Source: Nocardia blacklockiae (lineage in GTDB: Bacteria > Actinomycetota > Actinomycetes > Mycobacteriales > Mycobacteriaceae). From it: DNA of 64,000 bases. The notes beneath the pieces are model-generated. The model made no database searches and was not told the DNA's origin. It saw nothing but the letters and a program-made list of their open reading frames with translations. Positions 37,135 through 45,252 of this stretch are shown here, in pieces. The stretch's first letter is position 1; each line of letters begins with the position of its first letter. The DNA lies in contig NZ_JADLRJ010000003.1 of NCBI RefSeq assembly GCF_015477355.1, positions 124,001 through 188,000 on the forward strand. The letters run 5' to 3'. A program made the translations under genes and the position numbers.

Positions 37135-38001
37135 TCAGTGCTTCACCAGCGTGAACTGCATGACGTCGAGCAGTCCGCGGCGGAAGCGGTCGGCGCAGCC
37201 GGTGAGGTAGTGCGCGTAGCGCTCGTAGGTCTGCTCGTCGGTGAGCCGCACGGCCTCGTCGCGGTGCTCGCGCAGCGCCAGCGCCCACCGGTCCAGGGTG
37301 TAGGCGTAGTGCGGCTGCAGCGAGTGCACGCGGGTCACGTCGAATCCGGCCGCGCGGGCCGGTTCGGTGACCTCCTCGGGGCGCGGCAGCTGTCCGCCCG
37401 GGAAGATGTAGCGCTTGACGAAGACGTGGAAGCGGGCGTCCTCGCGGGTGACGGGGATGTCCCGGCGGCGCAGTTCGGCCAGCGGGGTGCCGATGATGGT
37501 GTGCAGCAGCAGTTTTCCGTCGTCCGGCAGCAGGCCGTGGCAGCGGCGGAAGAACTCCGCGTAGCGGGTGCGGCGGAAGTGCTCGAACGCGCCGATGCTG
37601 ACGATGCGGTCCACCGGCTGGCGGAACTCCTCCCAACCTTGCAGCCGCACTTGCGCGTTCGCCAGCCCGCGGCGGCGGATCTGCGCGGTGACATAACCGA
37701 ACTGGTTGCGGCTCAAGGTCAATCCGATGACGCGCGCGCTGTGCCGTTGTGCCGCACGCTGTATCGTCGAACCCCAGCCGCAGCCGATGTCCAGCAGCGT
37801 CATCCCGGGCCGCAGGTCGACCTTGCCGAGCGCCAGGTCGATCTTCGCCAGCTGGGCCTGCTCCAGGGTCATGCCCTCGCGCTCGAAGTAGGCGCAGCTG
37901 TAGGTCATGGACGGGTCCAGAAACAGCCGGTAGAAGTCGTCGGACACGTCGTAGTGCGCTTGTACGTCCCGATAGAACGGCGCGAGTTCGGCCACGGTCA
38001 T
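37135..38001 (-). CDS. cyclopropane-fatty-acid-synthase-like methyltransferase
   Basis: About 288 residues of the mycolic acid cyclopropane synthase/CFA family: HYDVSDDFYRLFLDPSMTYSCAYF, then LAKIDLALGKVDLRPGMTLLDIGCGWGSTIQRAA (SAM motif I), IVSIGAFEHF and FVKRYIFPGGQLPRPEEV. These enzymes transfer a methyl or methylene group from SAM to unsaturated acyl chains, though many homologues act on other substrates. The start could be ATG 38001 or GTG 37995. It is on the NRPS strand, 168 bp upstream of the A-domain fragment, and behind a strong terminator. It may modify an acyl cap of the peptide, or may be unrelated lipid metabolism. Confidence 0.85.
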   Translation of the reverse strand: MTVAELAPFYRDVQAHYDVSDDFYRLFLDPSMTYSCAYFEREGMTLEQAQLAKIDLALGKVDLRPGMTLLDIGCGWGSTIQRAAQRHSARVIGLTLSRNQFGYVTAQIRRRGLANAQVRLQGWEEFRQPVDRIVSIGAFEHFRRTRYAEFFRRCHGLLPDDGKLLLHTIIGTPLAELRRRDIPVTREDARFHVFVKRYIFPGGQLPRPEEVTEPARAAGFDVTRVHSLQPHYAYTLDRWALALREHRDEAVRLTDEQTYERYAHYLTGCADRFRRGLLDVMQFTLVKH

Positions 38002-38040
38002 CACCCCTGTGCGTGTGGCGGCACCCAGAGGTACGCGATG

Positions 38041-38070
38041 GGGCCCGCCCCGGTTCACCGGGGCGGGCCC
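38041..38070 (-). terminator. strong hairpin terminator of the first organosulfur operon
   Basis: Perfect 13-bp stem GGGCCCGCCCCGG / CCGGGGCGGGCCC with a TTCA loop, four bases past the monooxygenase stop. There is no U-tract. It separates the sulfur operon from the methyltransferase and NRPS genes on the same strand. Confidence 0.82.
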
Positions 38071-38074
38071 GCGC

Positions 38075-39415
38075 TCAGGCGCCCAGCGGGGTGGCCGCCC
38101 GGGCGAATCGGCTCTCCACCGGGTCGAGGCCGTAGTGGCCGCGCAGGGTGCTGGCGGTGTACTCGGTGCGGAACAGGCCGCGGTCCTGCAGGATCGGCAC
38201 CACGCGGTCGACGAAGTCGGTGAGGCCGCCGGGCAGGTACGGCGGCATGATGTTGAAGCCGTCGGCCGCGCCGTGTTCGAACCAGGTCTGCAATTCGTCG
38301 GCGATCTGCTCGGGCGTGCCCGCGAAGGTCCGGTGGCCGCGGCCGCCGCCGAGCTTGCCGATGAGCTGGCGCACGGTCAGGTTCTCGCGTTCGGCCAGCT
38401 CCTTGACCAGGGTGAACCGGCTCTTGCCGCCCTCGATGGCGCTCTCCGGCGGCAGTGGCGGCAGCGGGGCGTCGAGCGCGTACTCGGTGAGGTCGACACC
38501 CAGTTGCGAGGACAGCTGGCGCAGCGCGTAGTCGGGGGAGATGAGGTCGGTGAATTCCTGTTCGAGCGCGACCGCCTCGGCGGTGGTGTCGGCGATGAAG
38601 GGCACCAGGCCCGGCAGCACCAGCAGCTCGTCCGCCGAGCGCCCGTACTTCGGCAGCCGCGACTTCAGGTCGCGGTAGAACCGCCGCCCCTCCTCGAGCG
38701 TGCGCTGGGCGGTGAACACCGCCTCGGCGTAGCGGGCCGCGAATTCCTTGCCGCTCTCCGAGGATCCGGCCTGCACCAGCAGCGGGCGGCCCTGCGGGCT
38801 GCGCGGCGCATTGAGCGGGCCGCGCACCCGGAACCGTTCGCCCGCGTGGTCGATGGTGTGCACCTTGGCGGGGTCGGCGAAGACGCCGGTCTCGGGATCG
38901 AGCACGATCGCCGAGGACTCCCAGCTGTCCCACAGTTTCAGCGCGACGTCGACGAATTCCCGCGCCCGCTGGTATCGCCGGGCGTGCTCGGGAATGGCGT
39001 CGTAGCCGAAATTGAAGGCCTCCTCCGCGTTGCCGGAGGTGACGATGTTCCAGCCCGCGCGGCCGCCGCTGATGTGGTCCAGCGAGGTGAACTTGCGAGC
39101 CAGGTTGAACGGCTCGTTGTAGGTGGTCGACGCGGTGGCGATGAGGCCGACCCGCGACGTGGCCGTGGCGATCGCGCTGAGCAGCGTGATCGGCTCGAAG
39201 ATCGCCAGCGCGTTGCGCTCGATCCGCGGCCCGATCGCCAGCCCGTCGGCGAAGAACACCGAATCGAGCTTGCCGCGCTCGGCGATCCGGCCCAGCTCCT
39301 GGAAGTGCCGGACATCGAGCACCCGGTGCTGTTCGGTGCGCGGGTGCCGCCACGCCGCCTCGTGGTGCCCGACACCCATGAGGAACGCGTTGAGATGAAA
39401 TGTCTTGCGAGACAT
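38075..39415 (-). CDS. NtaA/DmoA-family FMN-dependent monooxygenase
   Basis: 446 residues, bacterial-luciferase-like. It opens with KTFHLNAFLMGVGHHEAAWRHPRTEQHR, followed by ELGRIAERGKLDSVFFADG, LIATASTTYNEPFNLARKFTSLDHISGGRAGWNIVTS and PLLVQAGSSESGKEFAARYAEAVFTAQ. Relatives oxidise nitrilotriacetate (NtaA), dimethyl sulfide (DmoA) or dibenzothiophene sulfone (DszA) using FMNH2 supplied by a separate flavin reductase; no reductase is encoded in this operon. As last gene of an ABC importer operon it probably desulfurises the imported organosulfur compound. Confidence 0.9.
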   Translation of the reverse strand: MSRKTFHLNAFLMGVGHHEAAWRHPRTEQHRVLDVRHFQELGRIAERGKLDSVFFADGLAIGPRIERNALAIFEPITLLSAIATATSRVGLIATASTTYNEPFNLARKFTSLDHISGGRAGWNIVTSGNAEEAFNFGYDAIPEHARRYQRAREFVDVALKLWDSWESSAIVLDPETGVFADPAKVHTIDHAGERFRVRGPLNAPRSPQGRPLLVQAGSSESGKEFAARYAEAVFTAQRTLEEGRRFYRDLKSRLPKYGRSADELLVLPGLVPFIADTTAEAVALEQEFTDLISPDYALRQLSSQLGVDLTEYALDAPLPPLPPESAIEGGKSRFTLVKELAERENLTVRQLIGKLGGGRGHRTFAGTPEQIADELQTWFEHGAADGFNIMPPYLPGGLTDFVDRVVPILQDRGLFRTEYTASTLRGHYGLDPVESRFARAATPLGA

Positions 39416-39428
39416 CGGTTGTCTACCT

Positions 39429-40319
39429 TTACTGGTCGGCTCGCACGCGCCAGCGCGACAGCCGGCGCTCGAGGGTGACGAGAATCCCGTTGAACGCCAG
39501 GCCCACCAGCGAGATGGCGAGGATGCCGGCGTACATGTTCGGAATCTGGAAATTCTGCTGTGCCGCGGTGATCAGATAGCCGAGACCCGCACGGGCGCCG
39601 ACCATTTCGGCGGCGATCAGCACCAGGATCGACGACGAGGCCGCCATCCGCAGGCCGGTGAAGATCGACGGCAGCGCCGCGGGCAGAATCACCTTCTGGA
39701 ACAGCCGGAGCGGCGAGAAGCCCAGCGAGACAGCCGATTTGATCAGCAGCGGCTCCACCGTGCGCACACCGGTGATGGTGTTGAGCAGGATCGGGAAGAA
39801 GCTGGCGTAGACCACCAGCGCCACCTTCGAGGTCTCCCCGATGCCGAGCACCAGGATGAACACCGGCAGCAGCGCCAGCGCGGCGGTGTTGCGGAACAGC
39901 TCGAGGATCGGGTTGAGGAAGTCGGCCACCGGCTTGTACCAGGCGATCCCGATACCCACCGGCACGGCGGTGACCAGCGCGAGCGCGAAGCCGACCAGCG
40001 ACCGGGTGAGGCTGGTCGAGACGTGCTCCCACATCTGCCCGGTGCGGACCAGTTCGGCGAACGCGTCGAGCACCACCGAGAACGGCGGCAGGAAGACCTC
40101 GTCCACCAGGCCGAACCGCGGCGCGGTCTCCCAGAACGCGAGGAACAGCGCGATCACCACGAGCGGCTTGGTCAGCCGCCAGCTCAGTCCGGCGACATTG
40201 CGCAGCAAGCGAATTCCGGTCGAGGGTCCGATCGCGGGTGTGTCGGCGGTCGGCGGACCGGGCGCGACCGTCGCGGTGAAGTCGATCGGCTGCTCGGCGT
40301 ATCGAACGGCGCTAGACAT
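39429..40319 (-). CDS. organosulfur (SsuC-like) ABC importer permease
   Basis: 296 residues with a variable N-terminus and six predicted helices. The cytoplasmic loop carrying the EAA signature reads AVSLGFSPLRLFQKVILPAALPSIFTGLRMA, followed by MVGARAGLGYLITAAQQNFQIPNMYAGI. These are typical of SsuC/TauC permeases for sulfonates or sulfate esters. It overlaps the ATPase gene by eight bases and is followed after 13 bp by the monooxygenase gene. Confidence 0.9.
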   Translation of the reverse strand: MSSAVRYAEQPIDFTATVAPGPPTADTPAIGPSTGIRLLRNVAGLSWRLTKPLVVIALFLAFWETAPRFGLVDEVFLPPFSVVLDAFAELVRTGQMWEHVSTSLTRSLVGFALALVTAVPVGIGIAWYKPVADFLNPILELFRNTAALALLPVFILVLGIGETSKVALVVYASFFPILLNTITGVRTVEPLLIKSAVSLGFSPLRLFQKVILPAALPSIFTGLRMAASSSILVLIAAEMVGARAGLGYLITAAQQNFQIPNMYAGILAISLVGLAFNGILVTLERRLSRWRVRADQ

Positions 40320-41154
40320 GAGCGGGCCTCCGGTCGGTGTGGGTGGTGGTCAGCGCGGCGCGCTCGAGGCCCTGTGCCCGGCTCACCTCGGTTTGCAGCT
40401 GTTCCCAGATCAGGTGCCGGAACTCCCGGAACCGTTCGCTGGAACGCAGATCGGCGCCGGTGTCGCGGTCGAGATCGATGTCCACGACGGCCTTGATCCG
40501 GCCGGGCCGCGAGGTGAGCACGGCGACCCGCTGGCCGAGATACACCGCCTCGTCGATGCCGTGGGTGATGAACAGGATGGTCTTGCCGGTGGTGCGCCAG
40601 ATGCGTAACAGCTCGTCCTGCAACGATTCCCGGGTCTGGGCGTCGAGCGCGGCGAACGGTTCGTCCATCAGCAGCACCTCGGGGTCGAAGGCCAGGCTGC
40701 GGGCGATGGCGACGCGCTGCTTCATGCCGCCGGACAGCTCGTGCGGGTACCGGTCGCCGAAACCGTCCAGCCCGACCAGGTTCAGGTAGTGCTCGGCGAT
40801 CTCACGACGCTCGCGCCGCCGCACACCCTTTGCCTCCAAACCGAATTCGATGTTCGCCCGCGCGGTGCGCCACGGCAGCAGCGCGTACTGCTGGAACACG
40901 ATGCCGCGGTCGAGACCGGGCCCGTGCACCGGCGTGCCGTCCAACAGGATCTGCCCGGCGCTGGGCTTGCTGAGCCCGCCGAGCAGGTCCAGCAGCGTGG
41001 ACTTGCCCGAGCCGCTGGGCCCGACCAGCACCAGGAACTCGCCCTCGCGCAGGTCCAGGGTGACGTCCGCGAGCGCCGTGAACGGCTCCCGCGCGCCGCG
41101 GGCGGCGAACTGTTTGCGTACGCCCGTCAGCGAAAGCTTTGTCGTGCCGGTCAT
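40312..41154 (-). CDS. organosulfur (SsuB-like) ABC importer ATPase
   Basis: 280 residues. Walker A GPSGSGKSTLLDLLGGL, Q-loop VFQQYALLPWRTARANI, signature LSGGMKQRVAIARSLA, Walker B VLLMDEPFAALDAQTR, H-loop LFITHGIDEAVYLGQRVAV. The PWRT after the Q-loop is characteristic of the nitrate/sulfonate/taurine ATPases. The ATG overlaps the stop of the binding-protein gene (ATGA). Confidence 0.92.
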   Translation of the reverse strand: MTGTTKLSLTGVRKQFAARGAREPFTALADVTLDLREGEFLVLVGPSGSGKSTLLDLLGGLSKPSAGQILLDGTPVHGPGLDRGIVFQQYALLPWRTARANIEFGLEAKGVRRRERREIAEHYLNLVGLDGFGDRYPHELSGGMKQRVAIARSLAFDPEVLLMDEPFAALDAQTRESLQDELLRIWRTTGKTILFITHGIDEAVYLGQRVAVLTSRPGRIKAVVDIDLDRDTGADLRSSERFREFRHLIWEQLQTEVSRAQGLERAALTTTHTDRRPAHV

Positions 41155-42233
41155 TTCGCCGCCACCGCCTCTCCGGTCGGTCCGCTCGTCGGCGCGTAGG
41201 TGCCGTTGGCGTAGGGGTTGTCCTTGTTCGTGTAGATGTCCTTGGCGGCGAGTTTTCCGGCGGGCAGTTCCCCGTTGCGCACCAGCCAGTCGATCCAGAT
41301 CTGCAATTCGCGCTCGTCGACGACGCCGCCCGGCACGGGAATCCCGGAACTCTTCCAGTACTTCAGCAGATCGGTGTTCTCGTTGCGGCCGCGTTTGTGG
41401 ATGATGTCGGCGAATCGGGTGAGCACCTGTTCGCGCGGGGTGAGCTGGAGCCAGCGGATCGCGCGCGCGGTGCCCTGCACGAAATCGCGCACGGCTTCGG
41501 GATGCTGCTTGATGTAGTCGTCGCGGAACACATAGGTTCCGTAGTCGAAGGTGCCGAAGAGGTCCTTGTCGGTGAACAGCGGATGCAGCCCGCCCCGCTC
41601 GACCGCGGTGTCACGGAACACGCTGCCCAGCGCGGCCACGTCGATCTGGCCCTTGCGCAGCGCGTCCTCGGTGTTCACCGGGGGCAGCACCACGAACTGC
41701 ACCTGCTTGATCTCCTGCTCGCTCAGGCCCTGGCGGTGCAGCCATTCGCGGGTGATGAATTCGTGGTGCGCGCCGAGAGTGTTCACGCCGACCTTCTTGC
41801 CGATCAGGTCGCGGGCGGAGGTGATGCCGGCGTCGTCGCGCACGAAATAGCCGGTGAAGGACAATTCGTCGGCGCCGTACGAACCGAGCACCGAGGTGAC
41901 CTGGGCGCCACCGGAAATGAGCTTCACGACCGCGCCGTTGAAGGCGCTGCCGAATTCGATCTGCCGGGTGGCGGCGGCCTGGATATTGGCGGGCCCGCTG
42001 GTGCTGTCGCTTTCCCAGTGCAGTTGGATCTTGTCGAAATAGCCGAGGTCGGCGGCCAGTTCGAAGGGCGCCACCTGCCCGGTCTGTCCCTGGTAGCGCA
42101 GCACGGCCTTGCCGTCCGCGCTGGTGCCGGGATCGGAACTGCCGCAGCCGGCCAGCAGGGCGACGACGGACGGCAGGGCGAGCGCGGCGGCGACTAGGCG
42201 CAACCGTGCGGATCTTCTCTTCTGGGACAACAT
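41151..42233 (-). CDS. sulfonate-type ABC substrate-binding lipoprotein
   Basis: About 360 residues. A lipoprotein signal peptide ends in the lipobox LLAGC, so the mature protein should be anchored outside the membrane. The fold is SsuA/TauA-like: QVAPFELAADLGYFDKIQLHWESDSTSGP, IEFGSAFNGAVVKLISGG, DLIGKKVGVNTLGAHHEFITREWL and DALRKGQIDVAALGSVFRDTAV. The ligand is inferred from the neighbouring monooxygenase to be an organosulfur compound. The ATG at 42233 fits GAAAG; the GTG at 42248 has no ribosome site. Expression is probably under leader-peptide control (see 42339-42416). Confidence 0.88.
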   Translation of the reverse strand: MLSQKRRSARLRLVAAALALPSVVALLAGCGSSDPGTSADGKAVLRYQGQTGQVAPFELAADLGYFDKIQLHWESDSTSGPANIQAAATRQIEFGSAFNGAVVKLISGGAQVTSVLGSYGADELSFTGYFVRDDAGITSARDLIGKKVGVNTLGAHHEFITREWLHRQGLSEQEIKQVQFVVLPPVNTEDALRKGQIDVAALGSVFRDTAVERGGLHPLFTDKDLFGTFDYGTYVFRDDYIKQHPEAVRDFVQGTARAIRWLQLTPREQVLTRFADIIHKRGRNENTDLLKYWKSSGIPVPGGVVDERELQIWIDWLVRNGELPAGKLAAKDIYTNKDNPYANGTYAPTSGPTGEAVAAK

Positions 42234-42338
42234 TTCTCGGTCTTTCACTGAATACGCGCCGGGACGCCGCGGCGACGAGGGTCGCGAAAAGGGGCTACCT
42301 GAACGGGAAGTGGTGAAGTGCTCGGCGATGCCGGAAGC

Positions 42339-42416
42339 TCAGGCGCGACAGATGCCTTCGGCCGTACGCACGAAGTCGACCGTGCGGCGACGGGTGAGGG
42401 GGGTGGAAGTGATCAT
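42339..42416 (-). CDS. Cys-containing attenuator leader peptide
   Basis: A 25-codon ORF preceded by GAAGGG seven bases before its ATG, ending 105 bases before the start of the organosulfur operon. It begins MITSTPLTRRR and has D14, R17, C23 and R24 just before the stop. This matches, from memory, the short actinobacterial leader peptides (LTxRRxxDxxR...CR pattern) found upstream of sulfur-uptake genes. There, slow translation at the terminal Cys codon signals cysteine shortage and permits downstream expression. A small hairpin GCGAC-cctc-GTCGC (42272-42285) lies between it and the first operon gene. Confidence 0.72.
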   Translation of the reverse strand: MITSTPLTRRRTVDFVRTAEGICRA

Positions 42417-42519
42417 TCCGGAACCCTTCGGAGTAATGCTCGAACGGCAATGATCGTCGGTGATCACATGGTGGTGCAGGCCCGTCCGGTGCGGCAACGG
42501 CCTTTTCACAGTGTGGAAA

Positions 42520-43305
42520 TCAGCGTGAGCCGAATTCGACCGGCAGGTCGGCGGCGGCCTGGAACAGCGGGCCGATGCGGTTGGCGATGCCGCGCATGGC
42601 GGGCACGATGCCGCGAACCAACTCCTCGTCGAGGCGCGCGGACCGCGCCTGCACGCCGATCGCGCCCCGCACCTGCCGGTCCGGGCCGACGATCGGGACC
42701 GCGACCGCGCGGATCGGGTCGTCGATCTCGAGGACCTCGACGGCGAATCCGTTGCGGCGCACCCGATCCAGCTGCGAGTGCAGCGCGCCGAGGTGATCGG
42801 GACCGGGGTCCGTGTGGGCGGCGCGGGTCTCCAGGACGGTGTGCGCGGGGGAGAACGCGAGCAACGCGTGCCCCACCGCGCTGTGCTGCAACGGGCGCCG
42901 CGCGGGCGGAACCTGGTTGGGGCAGAAGAAGACCGGCGGCCGGGCCTGGAACACCGAGACCGCGTCCCGGTCGTCCACCATGCTCACGCTGACGGTGATC
43001 CGGATCCCGGCCGCCAGCGCGTAGAGGTGCGGCGCGGCGGAATCCAGGCCCAGCCGCGACATCGCCGGCCGCGCCAGCGACGCCAGCCCGTGCCCGATCC
43101 GGTACCGGTCGGTGGCCGGGTCCTGCTCCAGCAGCCGTCCCCGCACCAGCGCCTGCGCGAGCCGGTGCGTGGTGCTCACCGGCAACCCCGCCAGCTGCGC
43201 CAGCTCACTGACCGACAGCTCGGGATCCTCGCCCTCGAAGCAGTTCAGCACGTGTACGGCGCGGTCGACGGCCCGCGCGCCCGACCGTGGTTCCTCGGTG
43301 GCCAT
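42520..43305 (-). CDS. IclR family transcriptional regulator
   Basis: 261 residues. The N-terminal winged helix is RAVDRAVHVLNCFEGEDPELSVSELAQLAGLPVSTTHRLAQALVRGRLLEQ. The ligand domain follows with VSVSMVDDRDAVSVFQ, PLQHSAVGHALLAF and AIGVQARSARLDEELV. GGGAG precedes the ATG at 43305. It is upstream of and collinear with the organosulfur operon, 270 bp away, so it may regulate that operon or its own divergent LysR neighbour. The effector is unknown. Confidence 0.9.
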   Translation of the reverse strand: MATEEPRSGARAVDRAVHVLNCFEGEDPELSVSELAQLAGLPVSTTHRLAQALVRGRLLEQDPATDRYRIGHGLASLARPAMSRLGLDSAAPHLYALAAGIRITVSVSMVDDRDAVSVFQARPPVFFCPNQVPPARRPLQHSAVGHALLAFSPAHTVLETRAAHTDPGPDHLGALHSQLDRVRRNGFAVEVLEIDDPIRAVAVPIVGPDRQVRGAIGVQARSARLDEELVRGIVPAMRGIANRIGPLFQAAADLPVEFGSR

Positions 43306-43694
43306 ATCCAGCTCCCGTCCATGCCGAGAATCGACGTGCACGCACTATGACGGACCCGGTGACCTGCGGCAATGATTGCGCGCAGGCAGAGCCGTGGTCG
43401 GCGGACTCGTGCTGCGGTGTGATTGCTGCTCGTCGGGCACCCGCCCGAGGCGATGATTTCCCGCTGGTGGGAATGGGGTCGCCTGTGACGCTCGAAGTTT
43501 GCCTAGAGTTGGGGCGCATACCAACCGGTACGCACGCTCGGATACACGGCCCCGGGGACTCTTCGCGACCGGGGCCACCGGGCCTTTCGCGAGCGTGCAG
43601 GCGGGCTGCACAGAATCCCTCTGATCGTAAGGATTCTCGCGACGATCGCCGCTGCCCATGATGGGAATGCGGGGGTGGTCGAAGCGAGGGCGGC
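43306..43694. promoter_or_regulatory. divergent IclR/LysR intergenic region with inverted repeat
   Basis: 389 bp with no gene. The clearest element is the perfect inverted repeat AGAATCC-N12-GGATTCT at 43612-43637, 58 bp before the LysR start, a good candidate operator. A second, GC-rich hairpin GGCCCCGG-N13-CCGGGGCC lies at 43548-43576. Promoters for both genes must lie here, but I cannot place -10/-35 boxes with confidence. Confidence 0.55.
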
Positions 43695-44600
43695 ATGTAC
43701 GACATCCGACGTCTGATCCTGTTGCGCGACCTGGCGGAGCACACCACCATGACGGCCGTGTCGGAGCTGCACGGCATCACCACTTCGGCTGTGTCCCAAC
43801 AGCTGCGCATCCTCGAGGAGGAGGTCGGCGCGGTGCTGACCAGGCGGGAGGGCCGGGTGCTGCGGCTGACCCACGCCGGTCGCGTGCTCGTCGACCACAC
43901 CGCGCGGATCGTCGCGGCGCTGGAGGAGGCCGAGAGCGCGGTGGCCGCCACCGACGCGGCGGTCACCGGCGTGCTTACCCTGGCGACCTTCCGCACCGCG
44001 CTGTCGCAGCTGGCGCTGCCCGCGACCGCCCGGCTGCGGGCCGAGTATCCGGGCCTGCGGGTGCGGCTGGTGAACATGAGGCCGGTGGACTCGGTGCCGG
44101 CCGTGCGCCAGCAGGACGTGGATCTCGCTGTGACGTACTCGTATTCGTTCCGCGCCCGCGATCTGCCGCTCGGCCTCGGCTCGCAGTACCTGGTGAGCGA
44201 CCCGCTGGTGCTGCTGGCCCCGCCGCCGCTGCGCGAGCGAATCGCCCAGCAGGGCCTCGCCGCCGTCCGCGACGCCGACTGGATCGCCGCCCGCGACGGC
44301 GCACCCTCCATCGTCTCGGTTGTATTCGCCTGCCGCGAAGCGGGTTTCGCCCCGCGGATCGAACACCGCGCCGGCAGCTTCGCCGCCATGGCCGAAATGG
44401 TCGACCACGGCCTGGGCGTGACCATCGTCCCGGAAATGTCGGTCCCCACCCGCCACCGCCACCTGATCACCTCGACCATCACCGACGGCTCCCGCCGAAT
44501 CGGCGTCACCTACCGCCAAGCTTCGCTGGAACGCCCCGCGATAGCGGCGGCCATCTCCGCACTGCGCAACGTCGCGGGTCCGGAGCGGATCGCTTCGTGA
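43695..44600 (+). CDS. LysR-type transcriptional regulator
   Basis: 301 residues. The N-terminal winged helix is LILLRDLAEHTTMTAVSELHGITTSAVSQQLRILEEEVGAVLTRREGRVLRLTHAGRVLV. The substrate-binding-like domain follows (GVLTLATFRTALSQLALPATARLRAEYPGLRVRLVNM). The target is not evident: no metabolic gene is divergent from it, only the IclR gene. It ends 26 bp before a convergent ATP-binding protein gene. Confidence 0.9.
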   Translation: MYDIRRLILLRDLAEHTTMTAVSELHGITTSAVSQQLRILEEEVGAVLTRREGRVLRLTHAGRVLVDHTARIVAALEEAESAVAATDAAVTGVLTLATFRTALSQLALPATARLRAEYPGLRVRLVNMRPVDSVPAVRQQDVDLAVTYSYSFRARDLPLGLGSQYLVSDPLVLLAPPPLRERIAQQGLAAVRDADWIAARDGAPSIVSVVFACREAGFAPRIEHRAGSFAAMAEMVDHGLGVTIVPEMSVPTRHRHLITSTITDGSRRIGVTYRQASLERPAIAAAISALRNVAGPERIAS

Positions 44601-44626
44601 CTCCCCGCACTCAGGCCTCGGTTTCG

Positions 44627-45088
44627 CTAAGCGGAGGGATCGGCGACCAATTCCGCCCAGACCGTTTTGCCGTCGTCGTCGCGGAGGCAGCCCCAGGCGG
44701 CGGACATCTGGTCTATCAGGAGTAGGCCCAGGCCGCCGGAGTCGTCGGCGGGGCGGATGTGAGGGAGGTCGGGGGAGCTGTCGGTTACCTCGATGAGGAG
44801 GCGGGGCTCGGGGGAGAGGGTGACCGTGCAGGTGCGCGGGGGGAGGCCGTGGCGCAGCGCGTTGCTGACCAGTTCGTCGGCGACCTGGATGGCGTCGGCT
44901 ACCGGGAGGCCGGGGACTCGCGGGCCGCGGTCACCGTCGAGCAGGGCTTGGAGTCGGCTGCGCAGTTGGGCGGGCGTGATCGCGTCGAGGTCCAGACAGC
45001 AGAGTTGCTCGCCCGCGCTCGACAATCGTCCGTGCCTCCGTCCGCCCGGCGCGGCACCGCCGGATCGGGTCTCGTTTCGCAACGCCAC
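44627..45088 (-). CDS. RsbW-like ATP-binding regulatory protein
   Basis: 153 residues with a HATPase_c fold. N-box IQVADELVSNALRHG, then LLIEVTDSSPDLPHIRPADDSGGLGLLLIDQMSAAWG for the G1/G2 boxes. Such single-domain kinases in actinobacteria act in partner switching, binding sigma factors or anti-anti-sigma proteins. The next divergent gene encodes a PP2C phosphatase fused to a receiver, which fits that scheme. No sigma gene is directly adjacent. The start follows no strong ribosome site. Confidence 0.82.
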   Translation of the reverse strand: MALRNETRSGGAAPGGRRHGRLSSAGEQLCCLDLDAITPAQLRSRLQALLDGDRGPRVPGLPVADAIQVADELVSNALRHGLPPRTCTVTLSPEPRLLIEVTDSSPDLPHIRPADDSGGLGLLLIDQMSAAWGCLRDDDGKTVWAELVADPSA

Positions 45089-45252
45089 ATCCTCGAAATA
45101 CCCGCGTCACCGGTCGCTATGCACGGTAGCGCGCTTACATCGTAAACTCTCCGGCGGACGGCACCTCTCGTCGGGATCGGCTGGAGCGCCGGCTTCGTGG
45201 ACTAGGGACACGGCGGCGGCGGATCGCTGTGCGATGGAAGGACTGTAAGCCG

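Noticed and set aside
20700-38058. MbtH-like protein gene expected near the NRPS
   Set aside because: No short ORF with the NxEEQxSLWP-type pattern was found on either strand in the cluster.
43548-43576. GC-rich hairpin GGCCCCGG-N13-CCGGGGCC as a terminator
   Set aside because: It lies between divergent genes, where no terminator is needed, has a long loop and no U-tract; probably incidental GC-rich pairing.
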